8,114 nucleotides of DNA. It comes from an uncultured Planctomycetaceae bacterium (GTDB taxonomy: Bacteria > Planctomycetota > Planctomycetia > Pirellulales > Pirellulaceae). The notes beneath the pieces are model-generated. The model saw only the letters and a program-made list of their open reading frames with translations. It was not told where the DNA came from and ran no database searches. The stretch covers positions 1-8,114 of the forward strand of contig CALBTA010000335.1 of NCBI GenBank assembly GCA_937967755.1, written 5' to 3'. Position 1 is the first letter of the stretch, and every line of letters begins with the position of its first letter. Of this stretch, positions 1 to 6,844 are shown piece by piece. A program made the translations under genes and the position numbers.

Positions 1-38
1 GCGCGAGCGATTGCCACGTACAACAAAATACATCACAG

Positions 39-50
39 CGTTGCGCAACG
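39..50. promoter_or_regulatory. 12-bp perfect palindrome, possible operator
   Basis: CGTTGCGCAACG is a perfect inverted repeat with no spacer, lying 43 bp upstream of the GTG start of the cytochrome gene. A site here could bind a dimeric regulator of the downstream pair. A 12-bp palindrome is expected by chance about twice in 8 kb, and the reading frame of the downstream gene is open through it, so it could also simply be coding sequence. Only the symmetry is seen; the regulatory role is a guess. Confidence 0.2.
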
Positions 51-81
51 AGGCTGGGTCAATGGACTAAATCAATCTGCT

Positions 82-87
82 AAAGGG
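82..87 (+). promoter_or_regulatory. Ribosome binding site supporting the GTG start at 94
   Basis: AAAGGG sits 6 nt before the GTG codon at 94. It is a modest Shine-Dalgarno match at a proper distance. It matters because the reading frame upstream is open to the window edge, so this site and the signal peptide are what decide the start. Confidence 0.45.
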
Positions 88-93
88 TTCATC

Positions 94-2580
94 GTGACAT
101 ATTCCCAAAGGCATTCGTGCCTTCTTATTGCGGCCGTGGCCTGCGGTGCAATCCAAGCCGCCGATGCAGAGCCTTCCCAGATTCAAACCCTACTGAACAA
201 CAACTGCGTCGGTTGCCACGGCCCGGAAAAAGCGGAAGGTGACCTTCAACTTGATCTATTCGCGAGCAAGCAGTGGGACAACTACGAACTGTTCAGCGAG
301 ATTGTCGCCCGGGTGGAAGATGGCGAGATGCCCCCGGAGGATGCGAAAACGCGGCTACCGACGGGCGATCGCACATCGCTGCTTGCTCACTTGAAGGCCC
401 GCCTGGGCGCACTTGACGATGCCACCCTGGCAGGCAAGTACAAGAAGCTAACCGCCCAGGAGTACAACAACAGTTTGATCGACGTGCTGGGTGCCCCGGT
501 CGAGAAGCTGCGCAACTTACCTTTCGATTCGGAAAACGATTTCAAGAAACTCGGTGATCATCAGGTGGTGACGAGTTACGCGGTGAAGAAGTACTACGAC
601 GTGGCGTCGGATTACCTTGACCGGCACATCGTCGTCGATTCGCCGAAGGTGAGCGAATTTACCTTCACGCAACCAGACAACCCAAAACAGTGGATTCACA
701 CCTCGCGGTTCAATCAGTCGCCGTTAGGCCCGATTGCCGGCACAGGCAACGCCCCCGCGTTCATGATACGTTCGCCGATTTCCAGCTACGCCGAAGAGGG
801 GGAGTACGAGTTGACGTTCGAGTACCGCACCTTTTACATGCCGGACAAGGAGCGATTCGACGTCGAAAAGAAATACGAATCAGGCGAGGCGGCCCGGCCT
901 CCGAACATCACCGTGACCGGCGGGTTGCAAGTGCTAAACCCGGTGGAACTGCAAAAGAACGATAACAAGGTCTCGATGCATAAATGCCGGCTGGACCAAC
1001 CGATTCGCCTGATGCTCGATCGCGATCGCAAGTTCATCACCTTTCGGATGCATAACAATTTCAACCTCGGCCCCGGCGACGACCCACGCTACCTTGCCTT
1101 GCAGCAGAAGGTGTTCAGCGATGAAAAAGAGAAGTCGGCCAGGCTGAAAGAACTGCACAACGAACTTAGGCAAGAATACAAAGCAAAGCGCAAATTGCGC
1201 TTGCTGGTCACGGGCGTAACGATCCGTGGCCCTCTCAACAAACAGCCGTCACCAGTACAAACTCGCATCTTTGGCGATGTAAAGCGTGATGATCCGCAGG
1301 AGGACTGCGGGCCGGTACTAAAGAGGTTGGCCCAAGAACTGTTTCGCCGCCCGGTCAGCGACGCGCAACTCAAGCCGTACCTCGACATGGCCCGGTCGGA
1401 ATATGACGAGAGCCAAAACACTTACGCCGCGGTGAAGGCGGCCCTCACCGCGATGCTTTGCTCGCCGCACTTCGTGTTCAAGTACGAAGGGAACCAACGT
1501 GAGCTGGACGATTACATGATCGCCGCGCGGCTTTCCTATTTCCTGCAGAACAGCACTCCGGATGAGGAACTGTTAGCGCTGGCCGCCGACGGCAAGTTAA
1601 AAGACCCCGCGGTACGCCGCGAAGAAGCCGTGCGGCTGCTGGCCGATAGGGAGAAATCCAACCGGTTCACCCAAGACTTCACGCACGGGTGGCTCGGTAT
1701 GGACAAATTTGGGCAGTTCGCGCCCCATCAGGCGTACATCGAATCGGAACGCTACAAGCAGATCCAGCCACACATTGCCCAAGAACCACAGGAGTTCTTC
1801 AACGAGATTCTGCACAACAATCTCAGCGCGTTGAACTTCATCGACTCTGACTTTGTCATCTGGAGCCGCAACCTTTACAGCTTGTATGGCGGCACTGGGA
1901 TGCGCATCAACCACGACCGCGACCTCGACAAAGAAGTCTGGCAAAAGATGATTCTAAGCGAAAACCCGAACCGCATCCGCGGCGGCTACCCCAGCATGGG
2001 CGCGATCATGAGCTTGACCACCGACGGCGAAAACCCGCAGCCGATCCTCCGCGGCGTTTGGTTGGCCCGCCGAATGCTCGGCACGGAAATCGAAGCTCCG
2101 GCGACCGTCCCCGCTATCGAGATCAACCTCGAAAACGTCAGCAAGCCACGCGAGGTGTTGGACCGGCACAAAGAAGACCGCAGTTGCTACGCCTGTCATG
2201 TGAAGTTCGATTACCTCGGCCTGGCGATGGAAAATTACGACGTCCTTGGGCGGTATAAGAGCGACTACGTTCACCCGATCATTAACGAAAAAGGCCGCCC
2301 CGCGCTGGTCACTGCCGATCCGATCGATTCCCTCTCAGAAACGCCCGACGGCCAAGAGATGCGCGGCGTGGCTGGCTTGAAGGCGCACTTGATGGAGCGA
2401 AAAGACCAGGTGATGCGAAACCTGGTCGAGAAACTTTACAGCTACGCCCTGGGCCGTGAAGTGCGGTATAAAGACCGGGAAACGATCGACACGTTGCTGA
2501 CCGACCTCCAACAAAATGATTATAAATTCCAAGACCTGGTCCTCGCCATCGTTGCGTCGGAAAGCTTCGCCCGGCGGTAA
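94..2580 (+). CDS. Secreted planctomycete-type cytochrome, DUF1587/1595/1592/1588/1585 multidomain protein
   Basis: 828 aa, probably an exported haem protein of unknown substrate. A signal peptide covers about residues 1-25 (hydrophobic stretch 10-22, then Ala-rich cleavage site). A planctomycete cytochrome c domain follows, with CVGCH at 38-42 and Met79 in an MPP context as possible distal haem ligand. Next come DUF1587 (about 115-180, KLTAQEYNN...DVLG), a less conserved central region with a highly charged helical, possibly coiled-coil, segment near 336-368, DUF1595 (about 410-466, FRRPVSDAQL), DUF1592 (about 472-600), DUF1588 (about 629-735, containing the second haem motif CYACH at 698-702) and DUF1585 (about 758-828). 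The length is normal for the family. The start is GTG with AAAGGG 6 nt upstream. The frame stays open to the window's left edge, but no ATG occurs there and the signal peptide favours 94. Such proteins are abundant in planctomycetes, usually beside a DUF1552 gene; here an esterase gene follows instead. The domain identity is secure; the biochemical role is not known. Confidence 0.9.
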   Translation: MTYSQRHSCLLIAAVACGAIQAADAEPSQIQTLLNNNCVGCHGPEKAEGDLQLDLFASKQWDNYELFSEIVARVEDGEMPPEDAKTRLPTGDRTSLLAHLKARLGALDDATLAGKYKKLTAQEYNNSLIDVLGAPVEKLRNLPFDSENDFKKLGDHQVVTSYAVKKYYDVASDYLDRHIVVDSPKVSEFTFTQPDNPKQWIHTSRFNQSPLGPIAGTGNAPAFMIRSPISSYAEEGEYELTFEYRTFYMPDKERFDVEKKYESGEAARPPNITVTGGLQVLNPVELQKNDNKVSMHKCRLDQPIRLMLDRDRKFITFRMHNNFNLGPGDDPRYLALQQKVFSDEKEKSARLKELHNELRQEYKAKRKLRLLVTGVTIRGPLNKQPSPVQTRIFGDVKRDDPQEDCGPVLKRLAQELFRRPVSDAQLKPYLDMARSEYDESQNTYAAVKAALTAMLCSPHFVFKYEGNQRELDDYMIAARLSYFLQNSTPDEELLALAADGKLKDPAVRREEAVRLLADREKSNRFTQDFTHGWLGMDKFGQFAPHQAYIESERYKQIQPHIAQEPQEFFNEILHNNLSALNFIDSDFVIWSRNLYSLYGGTGMRINHDRDLDKEVWQKMILSENPNRIRGGYPSMGAIMSLTTDGENPQPILRGVWLARRMLGTEIEAPATVPAIEINLENVSKPREVLDRHKEDRSCYACHVKFDYLGLAMENYDVLGRYKSDYVHPIINEKGRPALVTADPIDSLSETPDGQEMRGVAGLKAHLMERKDQVMRNLVEKLYSYALGREVRYKDRETIDTLLTDLQQNDYKFQDLVLAIVASESFARR

Positions 2581-2614
2581 TCCCGATGGCTCACATCCAT
2601 TAGCAAAATCCACC

Positions 2615-2620
2615 GAAGGA
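2615..2620 (+). promoter_or_regulatory. Ribosome binding site of the esterase gene
   Basis: GAAGGA lies 7 nt before the ATG at 2628, in the 47-bp gap after the cytochrome stop codon. It is a good Shine-Dalgarno match. No promoter-like pair of hexamers is evident in the gap, so the esterase is probably translated from a shared transcript. Confidence 0.6.
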
Positions 2621-2627
2621 AACCAAC

Positions 2628-3683
2628 ATGAACCTGGTTCGCCCACTGCTCACGTCGCTGTTGATTTTGGCGGCAACGTTCTCGCTGGCACCCGCCGCTG
2701 AGAAAACGGTCAAAGTCTTCTTCCTGGTCGGCCAGTCGAACATGGAGGGCAAGGGCAACCCAATCCATTTGGATACTTACAAGGACGATGCGGCGATTAA
2801 GCCGACCTACGCCGGGCTGAAAGACGGCGAGGGGTGGAAGGTTCGCGATGACGTTTGGATTACCTACCCTTCGAAGCACGGCGGGGCGAAGCACGGCCCG
2901 CTGACCGTTGGCTATGGAACCAAGGGGGAGGACTCCATCGGCCCGGAATTCGGGTTCGGCCACACGGTAGGCAATGCCATCGACGAACCCGTGCTGCTGA
3001 TCAAAATCGCCTGGGGCGGAAAATCGGTCGCCGTCGATTTCCGCCCGCCTGGTGCCCCGCCGTCTCAAGCCGAATTGGAAGCCCGGCTGGAGCGAATCAA
3101 AAAGAAGAACCCCGACGCGACCAGCGAAGATGCCAAAGAAGCTTACGGGCATTACTACCGCGAGACCGTCCGCCATGCGAAGGAAGAATTGGACAACATC
3201 GACAAGCGTTTTCCGGAGTTGAAAGACCATGAGCCGGAAATCGCTGGCTTCATCTGGCATCAAGGTTTCAACGACAAGATCAACAAGACGTTGCGTGATA
3301 ACCAATACGCCGACTACACCAAGTGGCTCGGCCAGTTCGTGCGCGACATTCGCAAAGACCTCGGCGCACCCGATATGCCGTTCGTCATCGGCGAACTAAG
3401 CACCGGCGGCATCCCGGCCCGGGGTGAATTCCAAATCGCGCAAGCCAACACCGCGAAGATCGACGGGCTGGAAGGCGTGGCCTTCGTGCCGACGGCTGAG
3501 TACTACGACACCGCGGCGCACGAGTTATTTGAGAAGGGTTTTTGGAAAGGGACCGAAGAGCAGAAAGCCCAATGGCGGGCGGTTGGCAACGACCGGCCGT
3601 ATCACTATCTAGGCTCGGGAAAAACCTACTACCTCAAAGGGGTCGCGTTCGCCGACGCTGCGTTGAAGATGCAGAACGATTGA
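2628..3683 (+). CDS. Exported SGNH-fold carbohydrate O-acetylesterase-like protein (SASA / DUF303 family)
   Basis: 351 aa, predicted to hydrolyse O-acyl (typically O-acetyl) esters on carbohydrates outside the cytoplasm. Residues 1-24 form a clear signal peptide (Arg5, hydrophobic core, APAA cleavage site). The family hallmarks are all visible: GQSNMEG at 35-41 with Ser37 as nucleophile, GPEFG at 105-109, the IAWGG block around Trp129, WHQGFND at 210-216, and a C-terminal YHYLGSGKTY block in which His326 is the likely catalytic base. A charged, helical stretch (about residues 145-205) separates the third and fourth blocks. Database pipelines often call such proteins sialate O-acetylesterase. 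In a planctomycete the target is more likely an acetylated plant or algal polysaccharide, but the substrate cannot be read from sequence. It lies 47 bp downstream of the cytochrome gene on the same strand, which suggests an operon, and it ends 6 bp before the convergent dehydrogenase stop. Confidence 0.85.
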   Translation: MNLVRPLLTSLLILAATFSLAPAAEKTVKVFFLVGQSNMEGKGNPIHLDTYKDDAAIKPTYAGLKDGEGWKVRDDVWITYPSKHGGAKHGPLTVGYGTKGEDSIGPEFGFGHTVGNAIDEPVLLIKIAWGGKSVAVDFRPPGAPPSQAELEARLERIKKKNPDATSEDAKEAYGHYYRETVRHAKEELDNIDKRFPELKDHEPEIAGFIWHQGFNDKINKTLRDNQYADYTKWLGQFVRDIRKDLGAPDMPFVIGELSTGGIPARGEFQIAQANTAKIDGLEGVAFVPTAEYYDTAAHELFEKGFWKGTEEQKAQWRAVGNDRPYHYLGSGKTYYLKGVAFADAALKMQND

Positions 3684-3710
3684 GGCGGCTTACGCCTTAT
3701 AAATTTTCTC
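3681..3710 (+). terminator. Small hairpin with A/T-rich tail at the convergent gene junction
   Basis: TGAGGCG (3681-3687) can pair with CGCCTTA (3693-3699) around a 5-nt loop, giving seven pairs including one G-U. A TAAATTTTC tail follows on the plus strand. The structure overlaps both the esterase stop (3681-3683) and the dehydrogenase stop (3690-3692). The tail suits termination of plus-strand transcripts; the minus-strand side lacks a T run. The stem is short, so efficiency is doubtful. Confidence 0.35.
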
Positions 3711-5057
3711 TCGCCCGTAGCCGATTTGGGCGGTTGCGTTGCGCGTGTCGACAACCAGCGGCGCGTGCTGGACGATCATCTCGTAATCGAACGACGAGTG
3801 GTCGGTGACGATCACCGCGCAATCCTGCTTCGCAAGGAATTCTTCCGATAGCGTTTCGCTGGCCAGGCGCGGGACGTCGTAGTGCCGCATTGATGGCAGC
3901 ACCGGTATATGCGGGTCGCTGTAACTGAGAAACGCCCCGCGTTGTTGCAGCAGTTCCATCAGTTTGAACGCGGGGCTTTCGCGCGGGTCGTCGATGTCTT
4001 TCTTGTATGCGACGCCCAGAATAGCAACCCGGCTGCCGCGCACGGGCTTGCCCGCATCGTTGAGCGCCGTCGTGATGCGTTGAACGACGTACTCGGGCAT
4101 GCTGGTGTTCACTTCGCCCGCCAGTTCGATGAACCGCGTGGCAGTGCCTTGCTTTCGCGCCAGCCAACTCAGGTAGAACGGGTCAATGGGGATGCAATGC
4201 CCGCCCAGCCCAGGCCCGGGGTAGAAGGCCTGAAAGCCGAACGGTTTGGTCTTCGCGGCTTCGATCACTTCCCAAATGTCGATGCCCATCTTTTGCAGCA
4301 GCACCTTTAACTCATTGACCAACGCGATGTTGACCGCGCGGTAGGTGTTCTCCAAAATCTTCGCCGCTTCGGCAACTTCGCAACTGCTGACGGGAATCAC
4401 CTCTGACACGGCGGTGCGGTAAAGCTCGACCGCCAACTCTTGGCTGCGTGCATCGATGCCGCCGACGAGCTTAGGAATATTCGACGACGAAAAATCGATG
4501 TTGCCAGGGTCTTCGCGCTCGGGGCTATAGGCGACGTGAAAATCCTCGCCCAACTTCAATCCGCTCTCTTGCAGAATCGGAACAACGACATCGCGGGTCG
4601 TTCCGGGATAAGTTGTGCTCTCAAGGATGATCAATTGCCCTGGCCGCAGCGCCTTGGCGACTTGCCGTGCGGTTGCTTCCACGTAGGTCAAATCAGGCTC
4701 GCGGCTTTCGGTCAACGGCGTCGGCACGCAAATGATCAGTGCATCCGGCTGGGCGAGGCGAGACATGTCGTGGACCGGAAGAAAGGTTCCTTCCTCAACT
4801 CTTTGGGCGATCCAGAAGTCGGGGATGTGCGCGATGTAGGTTTCGCCACTTTGCAGGGTTTGAATTTTGCCGGCGTCCACATCAAACCCGTACGTTGTGA
4901 ACCCGGCATCGGCGAACGTTCTGGCCAAGGGCAAACCAACATAGCCCAGCCCGATAATTCCCACTCGCGCCGTTCGCCGCTCAATCAAATTCAAAAGCCC
5001 GCCGGCGGCAGCCGCTTCGCCCTGGGCAGGTTGCTGGAAGGTCGTGGATTCTTTCAT
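3690..5057 (-). CDS. wbpA: Nucleotide-sugar 6-dehydrogenase, UDP-N-acetylglucosamine (WbpA) type
   Basis: 455 aa, cytoplasmic, no signal peptide. It is predicted to oxidise C6 of a UDP-hexose, most likely UDP-GlcNAc, to the uronic acid with two NAD+, feeding synthesis of surface polysaccharide or O-antigen. The N-terminal Rossmann domain has GLGYVGLP beginning at Gly36. YSPERE and PKLVGG blocks precede a central dimerisation helix (AKILENTYRAVN, Lys233 and Asn237). The catalytic cysteine is Cys288 in GPGLGGHCIPIDP, and the C-terminal UDP-binding domain carries GVAYKKDIDDPRESP. The FYPGPGLGGHCIPIDPFYLSW string resembles WbpA more than UDP-glucose dehydrogenases, so UDP-GlcNAc is preferred; UDP-GalNAc or UDP-ManNAc cannot be excluded. 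The start is ATG with a weak GAGAAG 5 nt upstream. It is the only minus-strand gene and converges on the esterase with 6 bp between stops. The partner genes of the pathway (wbpB/D/E/I type) are not in the window. Confidence 0.88.
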   Translation of the reverse strand: MKESTTFQQPAQGEAAAAGGLLNLIERRTARVGIIGLGYVGLPLARTFADAGFTTYGFDVDAGKIQTLQSGETYIAHIPDFWIAQRVEEGTFLPVHDMSRLAQPDALIICVPTPLTESREPDLTYVEATARQVAKALRPGQLIILESTTYPGTTRDVVVPILQESGLKLGEDFHVAYSPEREDPGNIDFSSSNIPKLVGGIDARSQELAVELYRTAVSEVIPVSSCEVAEAAKILENTYRAVNIALVNELKVLLQKMGIDIWEVIEAAKTKPFGFQAFYPGPGLGGHCIPIDPFYLSWLARKQGTATRFIELAGEVNTSMPEYVVQRITTALNDAGKPVRGSRVAILGVAYKKDIDDPRESPAFKLMELLQQRGAFLSYSDPHIPVLPSMRHYDVPRLASETLSEEFLAKQDCAVIVTDHSSFDYEMIVQHAPLVVDTRNATAQIGYGREKIYKA

Positions 5058-5359
5058 GCGTTCTTCTCGTTGTCAGCCCGCAGGGGGACTCACGGTACAC
5101 ACCAGCCATTGGATACTGCGGCCTGATTTCCGTCCAGCGCCCAGCCGCCATCGCGGCCAGATTCCACCAATCGTAGTTGGCTTATGCTGCCTAGGTAAGC
5201 GATTAGGCGCTCCCCTACGCGCCACCCATGGACTCATTCTATCACCGATTCCCTCAAGCCGTTTCGCGGATGGCTGTTGGATTTCGTTGACCCGCTGCGC
5301 GGTTCGTTGGATACTGGTGAGTCCTGCTAGCAAACCCCATCTGTTTCGCCGAGAAAGCA
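5058..5359. other. Divergent intergenic region, dehydrogenase / sulfatase
   Basis: This is 302 bp between the divergent starts of the dehydrogenase and sulfatase genes and must hold the leaders of both. On the plus strand it contains one good promoter candidate near 5287-5315. For the minus-strand gene I found only a poor pair (TACGAT at 5175-5170 with TTACCT 17 nt upstream), which I do not call. An exact 10-bp direct repeat, TTGGATACTG, occurs at 5109-5118 and 5307-5316, and GGCGC/GCGCC arms at 5206-5210 and 5219-5223 could form a short hairpin. ORFs of about 110-135 codons cross the gap on both strands but show no recognisable protein features. Confidence 0.5.
5287..5315 (+). promoter_or_regulatory. 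Candidate sigma70-type promoter of the sulfatase operon
   Basis: TTGACC (5287-5292) and GATACT (5310-5315) are separated by exactly 17 bp. The -35 hexamer matches the bacterial consensus at 5 of 6 positions and the -10 at 4 of 6, including the important second A and last T. Transcription would start near 5322, giving a leader of roughly 37 nt before the ATG at 5360. Planctomycete promoters are poorly characterised, so consensus matching is only indicative. Confidence 0.45.
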
Positions 5360-6844
5360 ATGCCCATTTCGACCACTTGGAAACACTGGACCTCCCAACT
5401 TGCAAGACTTGCCTTCGTCCCCTGCGTACTGGTTGCTCTGTTCAGTGTTAGTTTGACATCTGCTCAGGAAAGTGCGGCCAAAAAGTCATCTGGCAAGCAG
5501 CCTAACGTCATCCTGATCATGGCTGACGATCTCGGTTGGGGCGACGTTGGATTTAACGGCAACCGCGTCATCAAGACGCCCCATTTGGATGAACTTGCGG
5601 CGGCGGGCATGCGGTTTGAACGCTTCTATTCGGCCGCACCGGTTTGCAGCCCGACGCGCGGAAGTTGCCTAACCGGCCGGCACCCGTTTCGTTACGGAAT
5701 TGTCAACGCCAACGCAGGGCACATCCGCAAAGGGGAAGTCACCCTGGCGGAGTTGCTGAAGGATCACGGCTACACGACCGGGCATTTCGGAAAATGGCAC
5801 CTGGGGACGTTGACCAAGGAACTGCGCGAATCAAACCGCGGCGGGCCCAAAGGAGCCGCCCACTTCGCGCCGCCGAGCGAGCATGGGTTCGACGCCAATT
5901 TTTCGACCGAAGCGAAAGTACCCACCTGGGATCCGATGCTGCGGCCGCTTGCCGCAAAGGGGAACATCTGGTGGGATCCGGTTGAGGACGCCGCCGACGC
6001 CAAGCCGTACAACACGCACTATTGGTCGCGCGGCAAGCTGGTGGAGGATAACCTTCGCGGCGACGACTCGCGCGTCATCATGGATCGGGCGATTCCGTTC
6101 GTTCGCCAGGCGGCCAAGGCCAGGCAACCTTTCTTTGCCGTTATCTGGTTTCACACGCCGCATCTGCCCGTGGTGGCGGGGCCGAAGTATACGGCGATGT
6201 ACAAAAAACATGACAAACATAGCCAGCACTACTTTGGCTGCATCACCGCGATGGATGAACAAATCGGCCGACTTTGGCACGAATTGGAAGAACTGGGAGT
6301 GCGGAACGACACGTTGATCACATTCTGCAGCGACAATGGCCCAGAAGGGAACGACAGTTCACCTGGTTCGGCGGGCGGGCTGCGAGGCCGAAAGCGCAGC
6401 CTGTACGAAGGGGGCGTCCGCGTACCGGGGTGCATCGTCTGGCCCGCCAAGATCAAAGCCGGCAGCGAGACGGCAATTCCCGCGTGTACTAGTGACTACC
6501 TGCCAACCGTCGCCGCGATCGTGGGCGCGCGAATGGACGAACAACGCCCGCTGGACGGGGTCGATCTGCTGCCGCTGCTAGCCGGCGAGATGCAACAACG
6601 CCCGCGGCCGATTGGATTTCAATCAGCCGGGCAACTTTCGCTCGTCGACAACCGCTGGAAACTGATTCGCAACAGAGGGCGCAAGCGATCAGGCGATTAC
6701 GAACTGTACGATTTGATCGCCGACCGCGGTGAATCGAACGATCTGGCGGGCGAGAACCAAGAGATTGTTCAGCAGATGGCGAAGACCGTCGAAGCGTGGC
6801 AGAAGTCTTGCCAACAGAGCGCCACCGGAGCCGACTACGAATGA
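5360..6844 (+). CDS. Secreted type I (formylglycine-dependent) sulfatase, arylsulfatase A-like
   Basis: 494 aa, predicted to hydrolyse sulfate esters, probably on a sulfated polysaccharide, in the periplasm or outside the cell. A signal peptide spans residues 1-35 (Arg16, hydrophobic 17-32, TSA cleavage site). The S1 sulfatase core is complete: metal ligands Asp56-Asp57 in MADDLGWGD, the CSPTRGS signature at 96-102 where Cys96 would be converted to formylglycine, GKWHLG at 144-149 (Lys145, His147), HTPH at 265-268, DNGPE at 325-329 (Asp325 and Asn326 as metal ligands), and Lys345 shortly before YEGG. The length is typical. Maturation needs a formylglycine-generating enzyme, not encoded here. 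The ATG is preceded by a weak GAGAAAG element and a promoter candidate about 45 bp upstream. The stop overlaps the start of the next gene (ATGA). The exact substrate cannot be assigned; the SASA esterase nearby suggests a heavily substituted glycan. Confidence 0.93.
   Translation: MPISTTWKHWTSQLARLAFVPCVLVALFSVSLTSAQESAAKKSSGKQPNVILIMADDLGWGDVGFNGNRVIKTPHLDELAAAGMRFERFYSAAPVCSPTRGSCLTGRHPFRYGIVNANAGHIRKGEVTLAELLKDHGYTTGHFGKWHLGTLTKELRESNRGGPKGAAHFAPPSEHGFDANFSTEAKVPTWDPMLRPLAAKGNIWWDPVEDAADAKPYNTHYWSRGKLVEDNLRGDDSRVIMDRAIPFVRQAAKARQPFFAVIWFHTPHLPVVAGPKYTAMYKKHDKHSQHYFGCITAMDEQIGRLWHELEELGVRNDTLITFCSDNGPEGNDSSPGSAGGLRGRKRSLYEGGVRVPGCIVWPAKIKAGSETAIPACTSDYLPTVAAIVGARMDEQRPLDGVDLLPLLAGEMQQRPRPIGFQSAGQLSLVDNRWKLIRNRGRKRSGDYELYDLIADRGESNDLAGENQEIVQQMAKTVEAWQKSCQQSATGADYE
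6827..6830 (+). promoter_or_regulatory. Ribosome binding site inside the sulfatase 3' end
   Basis: GGAG lies 10 nt upstream of the ATG at 6841, within the last sulfatase codons. Together with the ATGA stop/start overlap it supports 6841 as the start of the propeller gene, over the in-frame ATG at 6796. Confidence 0.5.

Noticed and set aside
62..70. Mini-ORF ATG-GAC-TAA before the cytochrome gene, as a leader peptide
   Set aside because: Two codons is too short to support an attenuation or leader-peptide role, and no paired hairpins are seen beside it.
2520..3305. 261-codon minus-strand ORF opposite the esterase gene
   Set aside because: It lies antisense to a gene with clear family motifs and a signal peptide, shows no recognisable domain, and is the kind of long shadow frame expected in GC-rich coding DNA.
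4440..5126. 228-codon plus-strand ORF opposite the dehydrogenase gene
   Set aside because: It is antisense to the conserved Rossmann region of the dehydrogenase, has no family signature, and its codons simply mirror those of the real gene.
5170..5198. Minus-strand hexamer pair TTACCT / TACGAT as a promoter for the dehydrogenase
   Set aside because: The -35 matches consensus at only 3 of 6 positions. With many possible placements in 300 bp this is not distinguishable from chance.
5206..5223. GGCGC/GCGCC inverted repeat as a terminator or riboswitch element
   Set aside because: The arms are only 5 bp, no T run follows, and no upstream transcript is known to need termination here; no riboswitch core is recognisable.
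5073..5405. 110-codon minus-strand ORF just upstream of the dehydrogenase
   Set aside because: Its start lies within the sulfatase signal peptide region and its arginine- and tryptophan-rich product looks like chance translation of non-coding DNA.
5044..5451. 135-codon plus-strand ORF crossing the divergent intergenic region
   Set aside because: It overlaps both flanking genes' starts in other frames, its product has no hydrophobic or domain pattern, and the sulfatase start with its signal peptide is a better reading of the region.
6796..6840. Upstream in-frame ATG as the start of the propeller protein
   Set aside because: It would add 15 mostly polar residues before an otherwise perfect signal peptide and overlap the sulfatase by 49 bp; the ATGA start at 6841 fits better.
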